A DNA stretch of 64,000 nt from Paenibacillus sp. LS1 (GTDB taxonomy: Bacteria > Bacillota > Bacilli > Paenibacillales > Paenibacillaceae): NCBI RefSeq assembly GCF_026013365.1, contig NZ_JAPDOE010000005.1:1-64000 (forward strand), in the 5' to 3' direction. Numbering within the stretch: position 1 is the stretch's first letter; each line of letters begins with the position of its first letter. Below the pieces are notes generated by a model. The model had not been told where the DNA came from, searched no databases, and worked only from the letters and a program-made list of their open reading frames with translations. The position numbers were made by a program, and so were the translations under genes. Below are positions 42,495-51,800 of this stretch, in pieces.

Positions 42495-43043
42495 ATGAAT
42501 ACTATTGACGTAATAACGGATTATCTATATACGGCTAAATCAATTTACGAAAACTCTATAGAATTATCAGATCGCATCATAATGTTAGTGGAGTCAAAAA
42601 ATGAGCTTATTTATAGCTTGATCACTTGTTTAGATACATTGGTTAAATCACAAACCCAAGAACATGTTATGAATTTCTTGAAAGGTAAAGCGAGTCTTAA
42701 CACATCTGTTCTACGAATTCTCGCAACCGCTCCAAAAATATTACCATACGAGAAAAAAGAACATTCCAGAGAAACGAAGCTGCAAAGAACGCCGGTGTAT
42801 GAAATTAACAAAATGAATAACCGATTGTATTCAGCCAAGAATTGTGTTGATGCATTGAGAGCAGCTGCGGATTATTACGGATCATGGTTCACCGTGATTC
42901 AATATGAAAACTACCGAGAAGATGAACTAAAGGCCAGAAATGATAAAAGACTTCCTTCTAGTAGAACCATAGTAAAGAACCTAGGCTACTGGAGAGCTGC
43001 CATGTGCGTAATTCATAACAATTCAAACAGAGAGTGGGGATAA
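42495..43043 (+). CDS. Unknown protein, 182 aa
   Basis: TGAGGAGGAG precedes the ATG. The product is helical for its first 100 residues. The end (YYGSWFTVIQYENYRED...KRLPSSRTIVKNLGYWRAAM) resembles a loose HNH-associated DNA-binding repeat, like that in the 29576 protein. It is followed after 1 nt by 43045, so the two genes are coupled. Function unknown. Confidence 0.5.
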   Translation: MNTIDVITDYLYTAKSIYENSIELSDRIIMLVESKNELIYSLITCLDTLVKSQTQEHVMNFLKGKASLNTSVLRILATAPKILPYEKKEHSRETKLQRTPVYEINKMNNRLYSAKNCVDALRAAADYYGSWFTVIQYENYREDELKARNDKRLPSSRTIVKNLGYWRAAMCVIHNNSNREWG

Positions 43044-43044
43044 T

Positions 43045-43458
43045 ATGATTAGAACTTACCTTAAAGAAAGAAAAGAGAATCTACAGATGCATAGGATGAC
43101 TCGGCTCGGCATGGATATCACTTTAGTAACGGATGAGATAGGGAGAAAAAAATCTACAACTAGTTATCAAATTGGGAGACATATTCAAAATACAAAAGAC
43201 GCGAAAGAGTCGGTAATTCGATATTTTATGAAAAACGATGATTTAGAGCCTATCGTCATGGAAAAACTCGTGGAGCTGCGGGAAATGGAGATTCTAACTT
43301 TATTAGATTGCAGACTCGCTGGGGAGAAGATTCTTGACTTAGTTTTGCATCCAAAAAACAGATTTGGTGTTATCTTTGTCGGTGTTGTCAACCTTACTTT
43401 CACGGAACTAATGGTTCTAGGCCTCGTCCTTACTTTGATTTATTCTATTGTAAGTTGA
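43045..43458 (+). CDS. Unknown protein with C-terminal membrane helix, 137 aa
   Basis: The first 100 residues are charged and helical (KERKENLQMHRM, KLVELREMEILTLLDC). Residues about 112-135 form a single membrane span, a tail-anchored layout. It is directly coupled to the 42495 gene. No family recognised. Confidence 0.5.
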   Translation: MIRTYLKERKENLQMHRMTRLGMDITLVTDEIGRKKSTTSYQIGRHIQNTKDAKESVIRYFMKNDDLEPIVMEKLVELREMEILTLLDCRLAGEKILDLVLHPKNRFGVIFVGVVNLTFTELMVLGLVLTLIYSIVS

Positions 43459-44039
43459 AGATTCTCGATTCGAACCAGGTATGTATTCATCGTAATTGGC
43501 ATATAATAGTGATGTAGAAGCTGCTAGCAAAAAGAATGCTCCCTCGAAGTACAGGTGAGTGTTCTTTTTGCTATGTTTTTATGTTCAAATGATGTTATGT
43601 ATTCGGTATACTTATACCATTTCGAGATACTTCAGATATAGGATTAATTATTAACAGTATGTTCATCTTTTCATAGCAGAATTATTTAAAGAGATAAAAA
43701 TGTTATTCATCTATTGACCGCTGGTTAACTTTTACATATTATTTCTATATAAGAGGTTAAATTGAAAATATTGGGTTATGTAGTTTATATCATCGTTTGA
43801 GACAACTTATACTATCAAATGAGACAGACTAAATACGCATAAACCCAGTAATGCAAGCATTAAGGTGAATAATCTCTGAGATCATATTTACATTTACTTG
43901 AATTTCCTATATAAATAGAGCCCGTTTCTTCGTTTGTAACATTAATTGAGACTACTTTTACCGACATGTGACAAAGTCTTACCTGCAAACCAAGATAGGA
44001 TGGTTTAGGGTAAATTTTCGATTTGGAGGATGATTTATT
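43459..44039. other. Long intergenic region upstream of the quorum-sensing receptor
   Basis: No gene seen. It contains TATAAT at 43502, a strong hairpin at 43530-43573, and three GAGACA/GAGACT half-repeats (near 43798, 43822 and 43948) upstream of the receptor, possibly regulatory. A TTGGAGGATG ribosome site closes it. Confidence 0.45.
43530..43573 (+). terminator. Terminator hairpin; possible end of a short RNA
   Basis: AAAAAGAATGCTC pairs with GAGTGTTCTTTTT (13 positions with G-U pairs). It ends the 42495-43458 unit, or a short RNA starting near 43517. Confidence 0.7.
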
Positions 44040-45410
44040 TTGGAACAGAAATCCAAAACGATCCGATCAGAACTGTTCGATTACATACACCACAATGACA
44101 TTGTACTTTCACATTTTGCTGAAACCTCTGGGATTAATGCTGGAACCTTAAGTAAAATAATTAATGGAGTCATTCCCGTTTCTGTCCGTGTTCTAGATGT
44201 GATTACTGCAGCAATGAAATTGGAACCTGGGGCGCTATACAATAACTACATCAATGAATGTAAAAACGAAACTACATCGGATTGGAGAAGGTGGAAACCT
44301 TTAATTATCAGATGCGCGGAACTTAACAAACTGGACTGTCTAGATCAGGTTGTTGTCATCGTAACGGACAATCTTGCTTACTCACCAATGCTGTTTGAAG
44401 TTGCTGAACACCTTGATAATGAGGGATATAAAGATGCTGCTTTAGTTATGTATAGAAGAATAGCCGAAAGCGAGAGGTATCAGCATGCAGAGCGTTTAGC
44501 TACCTGTCAGTATAGAATATTTAAATACTCTTTGACTGATAACCAGGCGAGGAACTTGGAATGTGCTGCGCTGTTTGAACCTTACATAAAGAGGTTAGGT
44601 GAAACTGAACAGTTGGATGCTTTAAAGGATCTAATAAACCTTCTTATGTCCCTGCATAAATGGGACAAAGCAAAGTACTTAGCAGAAGAAATGGAACGAA
44701 TTGCAACGAATCTCTACGAACATAAACATAAAAAACCTCAGAAAAATCAGCAGTCATCGAAACCAGCGAAACCTTTATTCGGTTATATTTTATATTCCAA
44801 TCTTATTCTTGGTACCATAGCCGAAGAGAAAAATGATTTTGAGAATGCCTTGCGTTATGTAACACGATACGAAGATCAGGCATGGATAATTGAAACGGAT
44901 GAGATTGCTATAGCTACGAAATCACAATTTGCAGAATGGGCCAAAGCTAACCGCTATTTATACAGACTAATGTCTGGAGAAGTTAGTGTGCTACATGAGT
45001 ATGTTGCTTACATTGGCTCCAATGAAGATGAAATATTACGTGCCCTATTCAAGATTGTAAAAGCAGCTCAATTATATAAAATCAATATAGATGAGATTCT
45101 CCATCGATTTGAACAAGTTATTTTCAATCAGATCATCGAAAATGGCCATGTAGGAGGCTATACTGCTGAAATTATAGATGACGGATTGGCAAATTTTTTA
45201 GCTGATGTGGCTACTTATTACATTCAAAAGGATGAGTTCAGCGTTGGTATTAATTTTATCCTAGAGAGTTTGGCAATATCAGCTAGAATTAACAATACCG
45301 CATGTATGGTCAGGAATATATGTATGTTTGAGAAAATCCGTCACACTATAGACGAGACCTCCGAACATCGCTATTCTTCTATCATGATGAAATACGAAAG
45401 GGGTATATAG
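44040..45410 (+). CDS. RRNPP-type quorum-sensing receptor (HTH + TPR), AloR-like, 456 aa
   Basis: Residues about 15-55 are an XRE-type helix-turn-helix (LSHFAETSGINAGTLSKIINGV). The remaining 400 residues are all-helical with TPR-like units (YKDAALVMYRRIAE, DFENALRYVTRYED, EFSVGINFILESLAIS). This is the layout of Rap/NprR/PlcR/AimR-family receptors. A secreted-peptide gene starts 3 nt after its stop, the hallmark of such pairs. The TTG start follows TTGGAGG. The peptide probably switches DNA binding by this protein. The target genes are unknown; its own leader, the adjacent Spo0E-like gene and the HTH gene are candidates. Confidence 0.85.
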   Translation: MEQKSKTIRSELFDYIHHNDIVLSHFAETSGINAGTLSKIINGVIPVSVRVLDVITAAMKLEPGALYNNYINECKNETTSDWRRWKPLIIRCAELNKLDCLDQVVVIVTDNLAYSPMLFEVAEHLDNEGYKDAALVMYRRIAESERYQHAERLATCQYRIFKYSLTDNQARNLECAALFEPYIKRLGETEQLDALKDLINLLMSLHKWDKAKYLAEEMERIATNLYEHKHKKPQKNQQSSKPAKPLFGYILYSNLILGTIAEEKNDFENALRYVTRYEDQAWIIETDEIAIATKSQFAEWAKANRYLYRLMSGEVSVLHEYVAYIGSNEDEILRALFKIVKAAQLYKINIDEILHRFEQVIFNQIIENGHVGGYTAEIIDDGLANFLADVATYYIQKDEFSVGINFILESLAISARINNTACMVRNICMFEKIRHTIDETSEHRYSSIMMKYERGI

Positions 45411-45412
45411 AC

Positions 45413-45556
45413 ATGAAGAGAAAGATGTCCCTGCTCACCTTGGTTTTAAGTTTAGTTATCATGGCACTACCGATCACAGCATTTGCTTCGGAAGAACTTC
45501 CTCCAACACCACCTATCATTGTTTCAACAAATAGTCACGGTTCAGGTGGCTGGTAA
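45413..45556 (+). CDS. Secreted signalling peptide precursor, AloP-like, 47 aa
   Basis: AAAGGGG lies 9 nt before the ATG. The product has a clear signal peptide (MKRKMSLLTLVLSLVIM, cleavage likely after AFA at residue 25), a proline-rich spacer (EELPPTPP), and the C-terminal tail STNSHGSGGW. In RRNPP systems the active peptide is cut from the C terminus and re-imported. I recall that the Alo pairs of Paenibacillus polymyxa use a hexapeptide of the form SHGRGG; SHGSGG here fits that pattern. The gene is directly behind the receptor and ends in a terminator at 45575. Confidence 0.85.
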   Translation: MKRKMSLLTLVLSLVIMALPITAFASEELPPTPPIIVSTNSHGSGGW

Positions 45557-45574
45557 AAACTCGCTAAACCAATG

Positions 45575-45598
45575 AAGGCACCCTAGGGTGTCTTTTTA
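45575..45598 (+). terminator. Terminator of the receptor-peptide operon
   Basis: GGCACCC pairs with GGGTGTC around a short loop, followed by T5. Confidence 0.8.
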
Positions 45599-45678
45599 TA
45601 TTGAGATTATGATTTACATTTAAATTTCTAAACTTTTTCATAAATAGATAAAATATTACAGTATGGGAGTGTGATACT

Positions 45679-45879
45679 GTGAATAATCATTCTAATGAGA
45701 ATAAGGTCTTAGAGACAGAACGACAAAAATTACATAATTTATATGAAATCCATGGATTAGGACATCCTTTAGTCATAAAGCAATCCGAACGTCTTGATAG
45801 AATTATTAATGAATATAATGAGCAAACGAAGAAATGTAGGCATCCTCAAGCTAATTATGGTGTATCTAAGCCGAAATAA
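45679..45879 (+). CDS. Spo0E-like phosphatase, 66 aa
   Basis: The product has the size and two-helix pattern of Spo0E-family aspartyl-phosphate phosphatases. The signature S(Q/E)ELD appears as QSERLDRIINEY (from about residue 35). Such proteins remove phosphate from Spo0A-P and delay sporulation. GTG start after GGGAGTGTGA. Lying between a quorum-sensing pair and an HTH gene, it could let the element hold back host sporulation, which is inference. Confidence 0.7.
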   Translation: MNNHSNENKVLETERQKLHNLYEIHGLGHPLVIKQSERLDRIINEYNEQTKKCRHPQANYGVSKPK

Positions 45880-45985
45880 GGGACCTTGAAAGAGTTGATC
45901 AGAATCATTTGTCTTAAGTTGACTGGACAAGTTTGTTTATATAAGTAAACTAGAGATAACGTATAGGTAAGGAGAAAGCAAAAAT

Positions 45986-46426
45986 ATGAGTGAAATAGTA
46001 GGGGAGTCAATCATTGTCGCCAAAGAGGTGGTTACAAGTCTATCCTCAGAGCATCCTGCTTGTAAGAGAATGCAATCCATGCGTTTCCTTTTAGGTTTAA
46101 CCAGACCACAGGCTGCAAAGATGTTTAATATCTCTCCGACAACCATTCAAAAAGTGGAAAGTCAAAATTTTCGGCGCAGTAAGAAAGCGGCTCATTACTA
46201 CGAGGAAATGCGAAACATGTTGTCTGATTTACCCATACCCGAATATAAAGAATTGAATGGCACACAACCTCTTTATGTTTATAGTGAAGCTATGGATCTC
46301 GAAATACGGGCAATCCTTGCAGGACAAGCAATCATAAACTTGAGAGAACTGTCAAAAGAGCTTGAAGGCAAAGACAAAGATATTATGAATAAGGCCATAA
46401 CCATTTTGGTTAATATGAAAGAATAA
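45986..46426 (+). CDS. HTH DNA-binding protein, 146 aa
   Basis: Residues about 28-60 form a helix-turn-helix of XRE type (MRFLLGLTRPQAAKMFNISPTTIQKVE). The rest is helical and acidic and may dimerise. AAGGAG lies before the ATG. It follows the quorum-sensing and Spo0E-like genes and could be a downstream regulator. No closer family is recognised. Confidence 0.65.
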   Translation: MSEIVGESIIVAKEVVTSLSSEHPACKRMQSMRFLLGLTRPQAAKMFNISPTTIQKVESQNFRRSKKAAHYYEEMRNMLSDLPIPEYKELNGTQPLYVYSEAMDLEIRAILAGQAIINLRELSKELEGKDKDIMNKAITILVNMKE

Positions 46427-46450
46427 TTTGGCATGACAGGCTGCTGCTGT

Positions 46451-46479
46451 TTGCCTGTAGGTTAGTAAAATGTTAGTAT
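46451..46479 (+). promoter_or_regulatory. Promoter for leader B4
   Basis: TTGCCT, a 17-nt spacer and TAGTAT with TG before the -10. The same promoter and leader, diverged, occur at 48231. The predicted start is near 46486. Confidence 0.65.
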
Positions 46480-46504
46480 CGAAAAAATAATATAAGTAAG
46501 CCAT

Positions 46505-46553
46505 TGCGAAGCACGCATTTATTCCTTATAGGGATAGACGTGTTTTTTTTGTT
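46505..46553 (+). promoter_or_regulatory. Class B leader attenuator (B4)
   Basis: The hairpin is TGCG-AAGCA-CGCA (46505-46517). AAGCACG also pairs with CGTGTTT to give a terminator ending in T8. The unit stands before the SLH pseudogene, so it may now be a relic. Confidence 0.6.
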
Positions 46554-46734
46554 TTACTTTCTAACAATCTTTTTTTGGGGGATAGTAATTTAATTGAGGA
46601 ATAAATTACATTAATATCCAAAGCAAGGCGGAATTAAAAAACTTAGTCATGAAAGTTTACCAAATTGGTAAACTCCCGAGTAACAAACTAGCTGATAAGA
46701 CAACAGACAATGTCTTGCTTAACTTACCTTTTCT

Positions 46735-47237
46735 CATTCTTTGTATCCCCTTATTGTCGTCAATTATATGTACAATGATGGAACATTCGGCGGCAAGAAA
46801 AATGTTACTCGACCAGAATTTGCGATTTTTATCAATCGTGCCCTAGGGTACACCTCGTTCTCTTCTTATCTAGGGACGTTTGCTGATTTTAACCAAGAAG
46901 CCTGGTACGCAACAAACTGAACTTAATTCTGCTCTTCAAAATGGTATTACAAAAGGATTTAACGAAAATACCTATCGTCCAAATGCATTTATTCCAAGAG
47001 AGTAAGCAGCAATTATGCTGTCTAATGTACTTTTGAATAATGGCAATATTGTCATCAACTGCTGAGTTTGAAGCTTACGACTCTATCGTAAGCTGGACAA
47101 CTGAGAGTGTGGATATCGTTACCCAAGAGTCAGTATTGGGAGGATATCCTGGGAACAAATTCTTACCTAAGCGAGAGTTGACGAGAGAAGAAGCAGCGCA
47201 ACTGATCTATAATCTGATTCAATCAGAACAAAACTAA
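46735..47237 (+). pseudogene. Remnant of an SLH-domain surface protein gene
   Basis: The region is a degraded copy of the C-terminal SLH repeats of the gene at 48887. Readable pieces are YNDGTFGGKKNVTRPEFAI, GITKGFNENTYRPNAFIPRE, and the end KRELTREEAAQLIYNLI. A 4-bp net insertion near 46920 shifts the frame, and a CAA codon has become TAA near 47005. A terminator matching the one behind the intact gene follows. It is the scar of a gene duplication or of an earlier copy of the surface gene. Confidence 0.85.
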
Positions 47238-47238
47238 A

Positions 47239-47290
47239 AAACATTAGGCCAACTTTCGATGTTTATGTCGAGCTGGTCTAATGTTTTTTA
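47239..47290 (+). terminator. Terminator behind the SLH remnant
   Basis: AAACATTAGGCCA pairs with TGGTCTAATGTTT and runs into T6. It is a sister of the hairpin at 54185. Confidence 0.8.
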
Positions 47291-47389
47291 GCAACCCTTA
47301 TTTCCCACTAGATAGTCGAAATATTCAGTTAATAAAATGTTCAATGTGGTAAATCCTATCTGTGAAAACACAAATAGGGGTGAAGAAAC

Positions 47390-48202
47390 GTGTCAGATAC
47401 AAAATGGGAAAGTACCATCGTCGGAATTGCATCCGATCTTGCTCTAAAAATGGGTGCAGACATCATCAAGAATTACTTCCTTCAACAGCAAGAGCTGCAA
47501 AACATTGAAGCAATGGTTAATGAAATATGTGCTCGTGTTCAAAAGATTGTAGATCTGGCATTTTTTCGAGAATATAAAGCTCAACTAAGAGCTTTGCAAA
47601 AAAATCTTGATGATTATGCCGCAAATCCTCATAATACATCTACTTTGGATGAATGCCATGTCATGTCTCAGGAATTGTTTCAAAAGTTTACTGATTTCCA
47701 TACCTTAGAAGGTATTGCAGCTGCAATGTATGCAGCTACCTTACACCTAATCACTCTACGCTCTGAAAGTGATCACGATCCAGGAGGACTTGTTAATCTT
47801 CAGAGAAGAGCAAACGAAATGGCTGATTGGGTTGTAGGTTCTTCTGATGAGGTAATAAGCATCTACGAAAAGAGTATTGGCCCGATCCAATTAGATAACT
47901 TTAAGGCAGAATATGATTCGCATCGAAACAGGTTTGCTAGACTTGAGAAATGGCTCGGGTATTATGATTTTTTTAGGGGGGATTGGGTTTTTATAAAAGC
48001 TGAAAAGAAACTAGTTGAAGAAGAGGACCGGTACTTATCGGAAGATGATTTAAAGAAAAAGTATGAGCCGACCTTAATAAATGAGTGCAAAGATCAGCAT
48101 CAAGTCACATTTCTTGCAAGAAGAGCGGAAGGAATTAAGATTCAAAATGTAATGTTGACTACTGCTGAGAAATGGAAAGGTATGAACCTAATCCCCGTAT
48201 GA
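47390..48202 (+). CDS. Unknown all-helical protein, 270 aa
   Basis: GTG start after AGGGGTGAAG. The sequence is nearly all helix, with a moderately hydrophobic segment near residues 110-130 (EGIAAAMYAATLHLITL). A helical bundle with a hidden hydrophobic hairpin is typical of soluble pore-forming toxins or membrane-remodelling proteins, but no motif proves this and there is no signal peptide. It lies between SLH gene copies and may be cargo. No family recognised. Confidence 0.55.
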   Translation: MSDTKWESTIVGIASDLALKMGADIIKNYFLQQQELQNIEAMVNEICARVQKIVDLAFFREYKAQLRALQKNLDDYAANPHNTSTLDECHVMSQELFQKFTDFHTLEGIAAAMYAATLHLITLRSESDHDPGGLVNLQRRANEMADWVVGSSDEVISIYEKSIGPIQLDNFKAEYDSHRNRFARLEKWLGYYDFFRGDWVFIKAEKKLVEEEDRYLSEDDLKKKYEPTLINECKDQHQVTFLARRAEGIKIQNVMLTTAEKWKGMNLIPV

Positions 48203-48230
48203 ACTCGTAAGGACCCTTTCAGTAGGAAAT

Positions 48231-48259
48231 TTGCCTGTTGGTGAGTAAGGTGCTACTAT
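48231..48259 (+). promoter_or_regulatory. Promoter for leader B5
   Basis: TTGCCT, a 17-nt spacer and TACTAT with TG before the -10. The predicted start near 48266 is 18 nt before hairpin B5. Confidence 0.7.
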
Positions 48260-48283
48260 GGGAGCAACTAAAAAATAATTTTT

Positions 48284-48331
48284 ATGCGAAGCACGCATTT
48301 GTCCGTACGGGATAAGTGTGTGCTTTTTTTG
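48284..48331 (+). promoter_or_regulatory. Class B leader attenuator (B5)
   Basis: The hairpin is ATGCG-AAGCA-CGCAT (48284-48298). From the loop on, 16 consecutive positions (48289-48304) pair with the strand ending GTGTGCTT to form a terminator with a GTAC loop and T7. The two folds exclude each other. The next start codon is at 48384. Confidence 0.75.
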
Positions 48332-48383
48332 TTTTGTTCTTAAAACATTACATTTAATTTTGAGGAAGAAGGGAGTTGAGATT

Positions 48384-48542
48384 TTGAAATTACCTAAAGT
48401 AGCACCGGTCTATCAATTAAGTGATAGTAATGCAGATACATTCATAACCACAAAAAAGGGCAAGCGAAAGACGAGTGCTGTGGAGATGAAGAGTTTCAAC
48501 GAGATATTGAATAAACTCCTTATTCAGACATGTAATAATTAA
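48384..48542 (+). CDS. Small protein, 52 aa
   Basis: The TTG at 48384 follows GAAGGGAG. It is the only reading frame behind promoter and leader B5, which argues that it is expressed. The product is basic in the middle (TTKKGKRKTSAVEMK) with a helical end. Family unknown; a small DNA-binding or regulatory protein is possible. Confidence 0.5.
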   Translation: MKLPKVAPVYQLSDSNADTFITTKKGKRKTSAVEMKSFNEILNKLLIQTCNN

Positions 48543-48886
48543 ATTAGTTTTCTATTTGCTCGTATTACAACAGGTGTTTTTAGAGGTTCATGTGAAGATA
48601 GAACATTTTCTCATGCATGTAAATGTCTAAAGGCAGTTTGCATTAAAGAGGTTTTACAAGACTTTAAGATGCTTGGGCCAACAAGATAAGCTGACACAAG
48701 GGGGAGGAAAGATTAGCGCAGACAAAGTAGATGGGAAGGCGAGAATGAAGTGGTAGAGTTATAGACTTATTTGAGGGGGGGAATTCTCCTTTGAAATGAG
48801 TCTAGAACTCAATTAGATACGAAAGGAGTAATGCTAGTTACAGGAGATTGGGTTAGACATATAAAATAGACGAGGAGATTTGCGAC
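48543..48886. other. Leader region of the large surface protein gene
   Basis: No gene or strong hairpin recognised. Purine-rich patches (GGGGGAGG, GAGGGGGGG) are present. A long 5' leader is usual for S-layer-type genes. Confidence 0.4.
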
Positions 48887-51800
48887 ATGCTTAGAGGTAA
48901 GTTTAGTAAGATTATGTCAGTAGCCCTTTCAGCTAGTTTGTTGATTGGTAGTTTACCATTGTTTGGTGGAGGTAAGGCAAGTGCTGATGTAGCGCATGAG
49001 AAAGTAAATGGTAATCTGATACAACTCAATGAGTTTGGTGGGTTCGCACTAACTCCTCATGGCGGTTTTGGATCTTGGGGGTCAATAACTCCTGGTTACG
49101 ATAAAACAATTACTTCCGCAGAGGGAGAAGGTAAAATAACTAATCCAATTGTAATGATGAGTTCCGATAGAAGCACTACGTATGTTCAAGATAGTGTGGG
49201 AGATATTTATTATTGGGGAGCACGCAAGACCGAGGTAGGTAATAGCTACAGTACTGTGGCTTATCCAGCTAAAGTCACAGATATTTCGAACGTTGATCAG
49301 ATTCAAACAGCAGATAGATCCAATCTTGCTGTTAAGGATGGGGATCTGTATTTGTGGGGAGCTCTGAATTATAGCAGATTCAGCTCAGAGTACAACACAG
49401 GTACCCCTAAGAAGGTACCTCTGCCAGGCAAAGTCAAGAAAGCTTTGTTTGCTACAGGGAAAACTTTGATTTTGCTGGATAATGGAGATCTTGGTCAAAT
49501 CAGCGAAAGTAAGATGACTTACACTTCCTTAGGTCAAGAATCTATGGAGGATTTCTGGGTAGGCTTTGAATATGCTATTGCAAAAAATACTCAAGGAGAG
49601 CTAATACATTGGCGTCCATATGATACCTTTCCTTCTTACAGAAAAATAACTAATGCTCCAGATGATATTAAGCAGATCTCTGTGGGTAGAAATCATTTCT
49701 TACTGTTGCGTGAGAATGGTAAGGTAATGAGTTTTGGTATAAATAACTCATTGTATCGTCAATTAGGAACGACTGTAGATACATCAGGCACAATGACTAG
49801 TAATAAGTTGGTCGATGCGGATAGATTGCCTGCGAATGTGGTGTATGTCTCAGCCGGTTATGAAAATAGTGCAATTGTAACTGCTGATGGTAAGGTTTAT
49901 GTGTGGGGTTATAACGCTTTTGGCAACTTAGGTCTTACACATAAAAATAGTCTGGGTGTACCCACGGTAGTTCCTGAGTTGTCTAATTATGTTTTAGTTG
50001 CTCCGACTAAACCGTCTACACCAACTAACTTTAAAGTAACAACAGAAGAATCTAGCTTGACCGCCACTTGGGATTCTGTAGCTGGAGCAACGAGTTATAA
50101 AGTAACTGTAGGTGAAGAAGAGGTTTATAATGGTTCTAATTTGTCATTTACTTACAAGGCTTTAACAGCAAATACAGACTACATTGTAGATGTTGTCGCG
50201 GTAAACAGTGCGGGTGAAAGTACTAAGTCAAGTTTGACGGTTAAGACTAAAGTTCATGCTGTGAATGCCAATTTAGACGAGCGTGGGAAGTACGGTAACA
50301 ACCTGACAGATGCCCCTCATATGGATTACCTTAATTGGGGTTTTGCTGATCAGACTACTTTAGTCTTACAGTCTAAAGCTGAGTATAATTACGCTGTAAG
50401 ATTTTATCTAGATGGTAAAAGTGTTTATTACGCAGATGGAACTCCGTCTGTAAAGACTCTAACCAACTTGCCCAAAAATGCTGATACTACTTTAGAGGTA
50501 GAATGGACTCAGCGTAGCACAGGAGACACCGGAAAGTGGAATTTACTTTTGTCCTCTCCCATGACCAAAAGTCTGGTATTAGGGAATCAAAGTGCGACTT
50601 TTGGTGATGTTGTGGATCTAAAAACCGCTGGTCTGTGGAAAGTTGCTGGGAACAATTTCCTGATTAATCATTCCGGTTATTATGGGAGTGTTGGTGAGGG
50701 AACTTCTACAGCTAAATGGGCTCTAGATCTAACATCGAATACAACAGGTTCTTTTGGTAAAACCCTTCGTACTGCCAATGAAACCATTGCTGCCGGAAGT
50801 GTAGACTATCCATTTGTACCAAGAACTTGGTCTGTATATTCCTGGATTGAGGACGAGAAAGTTTACGATTACTCTTCTGCTATAGGACTAGCAGGTAACC
50901 GTGATTATAAAGAGTATTTCGGTATGATGTTGTATGATGCCAACGGATACGGAGGCGTTACTTTTAGTAAGGGATTTGTAAGTCCTAACACTGTGGAGGA
51001 TGCAACTAAGGTTGGTGGACAAGGTAGAGTATTTACCGGCCAATCTTCTGGTAGTGCAGCTAAACCAAATTATCAGCTGAATGTTGTAGCTAGTAATGAG
51101 AAATACTCGGTACCTCGCATGGGTGAGATTAATTCTGAAACTCAATTTACAGGAATAGGAACAACAACTAGTCCATTTGTTATTGCAGAGAGGTTATCTG
51201 CACCAATTAACCTTACTACTAACGTGGTAAACAAGACTAGCCTAGTGGTGTCTTGGAACCCTGTAGCGGGAGCAGACAAGTACACAATTATGATAAATGG
51301 AAAGATTGCGCACACCAGTTCCGAAGACACTTCAAAGGTGTTTTACGACATGCTTCCAGACACGAAATATGTGGTAGAAGTGTTTGCATCTAAAGGTGGA
51401 GTAGACGGATTGCGATCAACTTCAACATCAATAACTCCAGAAGCTGAAGCTAAACTGGAAGCTCCAACCACTCCTACGGTTGTGAGCACTGAAGTAGGTA
51501 ATGTTAAGATCAGCTGGAATGTGACAAGTGGTGCATTGCTGTATAAAGTATTCCGTAACGGTGTAGAAGTCGGTTCTGTAAGTAGTCCTTCCTATACTGA
51601 TAAAAACGCTGTAGAGGGAGAAGCTTACTTGTACTCGGTTAAATCCTTCGATGGCGCAAAGAACAGTGATGCTTCGCCATTCGTGCTGGTGAATGTAACT
51701 GCGAAAGTGGAAGTTCCTAAAGCTCCATCGAATCCGAGTAAATTTAGAGTGGTATCGGATGAGCATTCTGTTACAGCAAGTTGGGAAGCTGCTGTGGGAG

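Noticed and set aside
4488..48331. Leader RNAs as known riboswitches or T-boxes
   Set aside because: The hairpins are short, lack the T-box sequence near the terminator, and fit no riboswitch consensus I know (preQ1, SAM, c-di-GMP, fluoride were considered).
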